This document shows positions 28,877-33,174 of a stretch of 33,174 nucleotides of DNA, in pieces. How positions within the stretch are numbered: the first letter of the stretch is position 1; each line of letters opens with the position of its first letter. The DNA is from a bacterium (GTDB lineage: Bacteria; SAR324; XYD2-FULL-50-16). Position numbers and translations under genes: made by a program. The stretch covers positions 1 to 33,174 of the forward strand of contig JAOZRE010000007.1 in the NCBI GenBank assembly GCA_029940215.1, given 5' to 3'. The notes under the pieces were generated by a model. It saw only the letters and a list, made by a program, of their open reading frames with translations. It had not been told where the DNA came from and searched no databases.

Positions 28877-29987
28877 CGGCCTGTTCCTGCAGCCTCTTCT
28901 CAGTCACACAATAGATACCCCCTTCTTTCAGGCCCGGTATAAAGCACTTTCCGCAGGAAACACAGGTCGACGGTGATCGGTCTCCACCTGACCAGCGCCC
29001 TGCCAGCCCAGGCTCCCGGATAAAAGGTCGGGACATGGCAATATAGTCCACACCACCCTCAACCACTGCTGATTCAGACACCTCATACGATCGAAATCCG
29101 CCCACCGCCATAACCGGACAATTGACCACTTCCTGAACCTGTTTCGCCAGGGCCATGTTATAGGCTTCCCGCTCCGGTTTGTTGATTTTTGGACGGGATG
29201 GACCCATCTCTCCTGAGGCAGGTGTTCCACTGGATACCTCGATGGCATCGATCCCCGCAGCAGCCAACTTCTCAGCCGCTGCCAGGCCGTCTGACACCTC
29301 CAGCCCACCTTCCAGATTATCCGCTAGATTCAGCTTGATCATCACCGGATAGTCATCACCCACTTTCTCTCTGATGGCCTGGTATACTTCCATCAGAAAC
29401 CGACAACGATTCTCAATGGAACCACCATAAGCATCCGTCCTGCGATTGGTAAGTGGCGAGAGAAACTGGTTGATCAGGTAGCCATGCGCGCCATGGAGCT
29501 GAACCCCGTCAAACCCCCATTCCTTAGCTCTCCGGGCGCCATCGGCAAATGCTGTGACGATCCTTAAGATATCATCCACAGTCAGTTCGACTGCTTCAGT
29601 TGGAAACTGCGCCACTTTTCCTCCAGACGGCGCCAGAGCCGGCATCCCTGAAGTTTTAGGATTGGCCTGGCCACCGGCGTGTACGATTTGGATGGCTATG
29701 GTGCCCCCCGCTTCGTGGACGGTCGCTGTCATCTGCCGAAATGCATCGGCAAAATCATCTGTCTGAATCCCGATTTTCCCGGGCAACTGCTTCCCTTCAG
29801 AACTGACAAAAGCATAACTGCTGATGATCAGTCCAACACCACCCTTTGCCAGATCAACATAAAAATCGATCAACTTTGGTGTGGGTCTGCCATCATCTTC
29901 ACACATCCCCTCCCAGGTAGCGGACCTCACAATCCGGTTTTTCATTTTCATGGACTTGATGGCTGTCTCTTCAAATAGTTGCGTCAT
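28863..29987 (-). CDS. NADH:flavin oxidoreductase / Old Yellow Enzyme family protein
   Basis: 374 aa; MKNRIVRSATWEGMCEDDGRPTPKLIDFYVDLAKGGVGLIISSYAFVS, WGFDGVQLHGAHGYLINQFLSPLTNRRTDAYGGSIENR; C-terminal CVSCGKC...YC. Confidence 0.94.
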   Translation of the reverse strand: MTQLFEETAIKSMKMKNRIVRSATWEGMCEDDGRPTPKLIDFYVDLAKGGVGLIISSYAFVSSEGKQLPGKIGIQTDDFADAFRQMTATVHEAGGTIAIQIVHAGGQANPKTSGMPALAPSGGKVAQFPTEAVELTVDDILRIVTAFADGARRAKEWGFDGVQLHGAHGYLINQFLSPLTNRRTDAYGGSIENRCRFLMEVYQAIREKVGDDYPVMIKLNLADNLEGGLEVSDGLAAAEKLAAAGIDAIEVSSGTPASGEMGPSRPKINKPEREAYNMALAKQVQEVVNCPVMAVGGFRSYEVSESAVVEGGVDYIAMSRPFIREPGLAGRWSGGDRSPSTCVSCGKCFIPGLKEGGIYCVTEKRLQEQAATQA

Positions 29988-30178
29988 TATTGCTCCCTGG
30001 CTTAATTATCGGGTTATGGGCCCCTGTTTTATCAATCGGCATCAATTTGGCTGGTTAAATTGTTCGTATGCTAACTTTATCCACAGCCAGGGGGAAAGTC
30101 AATCATCCATCAGGGGTTATCTGTTGTGAATCCGTTATCAAGGGTGTAGAGTGGGAGATATGGCATTATTAACCCTTT

Positions 30179-31501
30179 ATGGAAAGTGTTATGAAAACCG
30201 GATCTGACCAGAAAAAGAGAACAACCGACGATCTCCTTGAACGACGCCAGAAACATTTTGCTGGTTCATTTCTGATGTACCAGTCACCGGTGGAAATTGT
30301 CAGGGGAGAGGGGGTCTGGCTGTTTGATCGCCAGGGAACCCGTTATCTTGATTGCTACAACAACGTCGCCTCTGTCGGGCATTGTCATCCAAGAGTTGTT
30401 GAAGCCCTGAGCAGCCAGGCTGCGGTTCTGAACACCCATACGCGTTACCTGAATGATAAAATCGTAGACTACGCCGCGCACCTGGCAGGTACTTTCCCTG
30501 AAGGTCTGGACGTTTGTCTGTTTTGCTGCACCGGCACCGAAGCGAACGAACTGGCCATGCGCATCGCACGCACCGTGTCCGGTCAGAATGGTGCCATCGT
30601 CATAGAACATGCCTACCACGGGAATTCTACACTGATAGGAGAACTTTCGACCTGCACCTATTCACCCACGGACCTGCCGTCCCATGTCGCTACTATCGAA
30701 CCTCCCAACACCTATCGAGGCAGTTTCCGGCGCGGCGAAACCGATTTAGCTGAAAAATTCGCCTCACTGGCAGATATTGCCATCAAACAGTTGCAGGATC
30801 GCGAACAGGGTGTCGCCGCTTTTATCTGTGACGCGATCTTCGATACCCAGGGCACTCTGGATGCGCCCGCTGATTATTTCAGGCAGGTGTATCAGAAGGT
30901 CCATGCAGCAGGTGGGCTTTGTATTGCTGACGAGGTTCAGTCCGGTTTCGGGCGTCTGGGCGATCATATGTGGGGATTCGAACACTATGACGTGATTCCT
31001 GATATTGTCACCCTGGGAAAACCCATGGGTGACGGGCACCCGATTGCCGCCGTGGTCACAAGCCGTGATATTGCTGACGATTTCATGCAGAAGGTCATAT
31101 ACTTTAACACCTACGGGGGAAATCCGGTTTCCGCAGCTGTTGCAGAAGCCGTTTTAAGTGTTATCGAAGAGGAGAAGCTGCAACAGAGCGCGCGTGACGT
31201 CGGATTTTATCTCCGGAAACAGTTGGACGCCCTGGCCGGAAAGCACCCCCTGATTGGTGATATTCGCGGCAGTGGTCTGTTTATCGGGATTGAACTGGTT
31301 AAAGACCAACAAACAATGGAACCGGCCTTTATCGAGGCCTATACCATTGCAGATCAGATGAAGGACGAAGGGATTCTGATCGGTTCCACCGGCCGTTTCG
31401 GCAATGTCATCAAGATTAGGCCACCCCTGGTTTTTTCAAAGGAAAATGCTGATCTGTTGACCCAAAAACTGGATAAACAGTTATTGGAAATTGTAAAGTA
31501 G
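30179..31501 (+). CDS. Class III (omega-type) PLP aminotransferase
   Basis: 440 aa; FDRQGTRYLDCYNNVASVGHCHPRVVEAL, CTGTEANELAMRIAR, CIADEVQSGFGRLGDHMWGFEH, TLGKPMGDGHPIAAVVT; resembles the AGXT2/ethanolamine-phosphate phospho-lyase group. Confidence 0.93.
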   Translation: MESVMKTGSDQKKRTTDDLLERRQKHFAGSFLMYQSPVEIVRGEGVWLFDRQGTRYLDCYNNVASVGHCHPRVVEALSSQAAVLNTHTRYLNDKIVDYAAHLAGTFPEGLDVCLFCCTGTEANELAMRIARTVSGQNGAIVIEHAYHGNSTLIGELSTCTYSPTDLPSHVATIEPPNTYRGSFRRGETDLAEKFASLADIAIKQLQDREQGVAAFICDAIFDTQGTLDAPADYFRQVYQKVHAAGGLCIADEVQSGFGRLGDHMWGFEHYDVIPDIVTLGKPMGDGHPIAAVVTSRDIADDFMQKVIYFNTYGGNPVSAAVAEAVLSVIEEEKLQQSARDVGFYLRKQLDALAGKHPLIGDIRGSGLFIGIELVKDQQTMEPAFIEAYTIADQMKDEGILIGSTGRFGNVIKIRPPLVFSKENADLLTQKLDKQLLEIVK

Positions 31502-31640
31502 GTATCGACCCAATGTTGTTCACACAAGAACCTTTGTAACTGTTCACCACATTTCCAGAGTCGAGGGTATCAGCTGTTCAGTGACACGCAGTCACTGGGC
31601 TGAGTTGTTCAAACAAGATAGGCATTAACCAATAGAAGAT

Positions 31641-32099
31641 ATGAGACGAGACGAAAAAGAGATCACAGGTCTGGAAGAGATCGAAGCGGTGATCAGATCC
31701 TGCCAGGTCTGCCGGCTGGCGTTGATCGATGGAGAATACCCCTATATTGTCCCACTGAATTTCGGGTACCGGGACCGGACACTTTATTTTCATGGTGCGC
31801 TGAGGGGGAAAAAACTGAGTCTGCTGGAAACGAACAATAAAGCAGCATTCGAAATGGACAGAAAATTGGAGATCGTCACATCCGAAGATCCCTGTGAGTG
31901 GGGCATGAAGTTCCAGAGTGTCATTGGATCCGGCCGCGTATCCATGATCGAATCCCCGGAGGAAAAAACAGAGGCCCTGCAGTTGATTATGTCCCAGTAT
32001 ACAAATGACGCGTTCGACATGCCGGAGAAGAGGGTCAAAGGTACAGCGGTATATAAACTGGAGATCAAGCAGATGACAGGCAAGCAGGGCGGCTGGTAG
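31641..32099 (+). CDS. Pyridoxamine 5'-phosphate oxidase family protein (NimA-like FMN-binding split barrel)
   Basis: 152 aa; CQVCRLALIDGEYPYIVPLNFGYRDRTLYFHGALRGKKLSLLETNNKAAFEMD, SVIGSGRVSMIESPEEKTEAL. Confidence 0.9.
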   Translation: MRRDEKEITGLEEIEAVIRSCQVCRLALIDGEYPYIVPLNFGYRDRTLYFHGALRGKKLSLLETNNKAAFEMDRKLEIVTSEDPCEWGMKFQSVIGSGRVSMIESPEEKTEALQLIMSQYTNDAFDMPEKRVKGTAVYKLEIKQMTGKQGGW

Positions 32100-32103
32100 C
32101 CTC

Positions 32104-32144
32104 CAGCGGGCATATTCCCGTCAGCCCCCGCTGCAGTGGGAATA
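32104..32144 (+). promoter_or_regulatory. Candidate pseudoknot-type leader RNA upstream of moaA-like gene
   Basis: Stem A cagcggg(32104-32110)/cccgctg(32127-32133) interleaved with stem B tattccc(32113-32119)/gggaata(32138-32144). Confidence 0.3.
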
Positions 32145-32298
32145 GACAGAATTCCGATTCTTCACGGGTGACAATGAGTTATATTCTGGAGTAAAATAGG
32201 CTGATCGACTCACGATGTTGTTGTTACCGAAGCAAGGTCAAAGTCTCCGACCCATTTAACGATCTTCGTTACAACCGAAAAACTTGTATGGATATTTC

Positions 32299-33099
32299 AT
32301 GAAAGACCTATTTCAACGAACGATAAACTACCTGCGCATATCCGTCACCGACAAGTGTAACCTGCGTTGCCAGTACTGCATGCCCGCAGAGGGTGTCGAA
32401 CTTATCAAGCACGATGACCTGCTCTCTTTCGAGGAGATTGCAGACTTTACCCGCACGGCTGTTGAAATGGGTATCAACAAGGTACGATTCACTGGTGGCG
32501 AGCCTCTGGTGAGACGGGGATTTGTCTCCCTTGTGGAAACCATCTCAAAAATCGAAGGTATTAAGGATCTGGCCATGTCCACCAATGGCATACTCCTGGA
32601 TAAATTTTCAAAACCATTGAAGGAAGCGGGTCTGCATCGGTTGAATGTCAGCTTGGATACACTGGACCCCGATCGTTACCGCGAAATTACGCGGGGTGGA
32701 GATGTCACAAAAGTCCTCGAAGGCCTGGAGATCGCCAAAAAGGAAGGCTTCAGCCCCATCAAAATCAACACCGTTGTTAACGAAAGGCAACACGGGGCGG
32801 ATGCCAAGATGGTTGAGGCCTATGCACAAAAAAACGGGTTCTTTATCCGCTACATCATGCGTATGGACCTTGAAAAGGGGGAATTCTGGACAGTGGAAGG
32901 TGGTGACGGTGGCAACTGCAGCATATGTAACCGCCTGCGCCTGACCAGCAACGGGCTGATCAAGCCCTGCCTTTTCAGTGACCTGGGATACAACGTCAGA
33001 GAACTGGGCGCCCGGGAGGCTATATTGCAAGCCATCACTAACAAACCGAAAGCAGGAACCGAAAGCCACACCAACTCGTTTTATGCAGTCGGTGGATAA
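32299..33099 (+). CDS. moaA: Short MoaA-like radical SAM protein (GTP 3',8-cyclase family)
   Basis: About 266 aa from Met 32299; CNLRCQYC (CX3CX2C), TGGEPLVRRG, C-terminal CSICNRLRLTSNGLIKPC (CX2CX13C) and GG tail (FYAVGG). Confidence 0.8.
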   Translation: MKDLFQRTINYLRISVTDKCNLRCQYCMPAEGVELIKHDDLLSFEEIADFTRTAVEMGINKVRFTGGEPLVRRGFVSLVETISKIEGIKDLAMSTNGILLDKFSKPLKEAGLHRLNVSLDTLDPDRYREITRGGDVTKVLEGLEIAKKEGFSPIKINTVVNERQHGADAKMVEAYAQKNGFFIRYIMRMDLEKGEFWTVEGGDGGNCSICNRLRLTSNGLIKPCLFSDLGYNVRELGAREAILQAITNKPKAGTESHTNSFYAVGG

Positions 33100-33174
33100 G
33101 CTGCCGGTCCTTTTCCAGGGCAATAAAACGAATCCGCACCCAAAGGGTACGGTATTGCTTTGCCCCCTTGAAGG

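Noticed and set aside
29995-30092. 8-bp dyad ccctggct ... agccaggg around the OYE/aminotransferase intergenic region
   Set aside because: Arms are about 80 nt apart and one arm coincides with the OYE Shine-Dalgarno; likely chance.
32100-32283. Known Moco riboswitch
   Set aside because: I could not align the region to the Moco RNA consensus by eye; reported only as an uncharacterised structured leader.

Overview
About 33 kb of dense, mid-GC bacterial chromosome, largely metabolic and read from both strands. No rRNA, tRNA, CRISPR array, phage module or intact transposase was seen. In order: the 3' part of a membrane sensor histidine kinase (runs off the left edge); two tandem EamA/DMT transporters; gltD-gltB glutamate synthase; a YbgC-like thioesterase; enoyl-CoA hydratase; nitroreductase; an NAD(P)-binding oxidoreductase; a UroD-family protein; a Cys-rich exported protein of unknown family; threonine aldolase; acs; a universal stress protein; MFS - IlvX-like TPP enzyme - CaiB/BaiF CoA-transferase - MFS; a tightly packed four-gene operon (unknown 523-526 aa helical protein - SDR - nucleoside hydrolase - SMUG1-type uracil-DNA glycosylase); an OYE-family oxidoreductase; a class III aminotransferase; a PNPOx-like protein; and an unusually short MoaA-like radical SAM protein. 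The most interesting non-ordinary signals are (i) the four-gene operon led by an unrecognised protein, with a perfect dyad upstream; (ii) a potential two-stem pseudoknot in the leader of the short moaA-like gene; (iii) two 99-bp copies of a MITE-like palindromic element that also create spurious gene starts; and (iv) two different intergenic palindromes sharing a 24-nt core. All family calls come from reading motifs in the translations; no searches were run.
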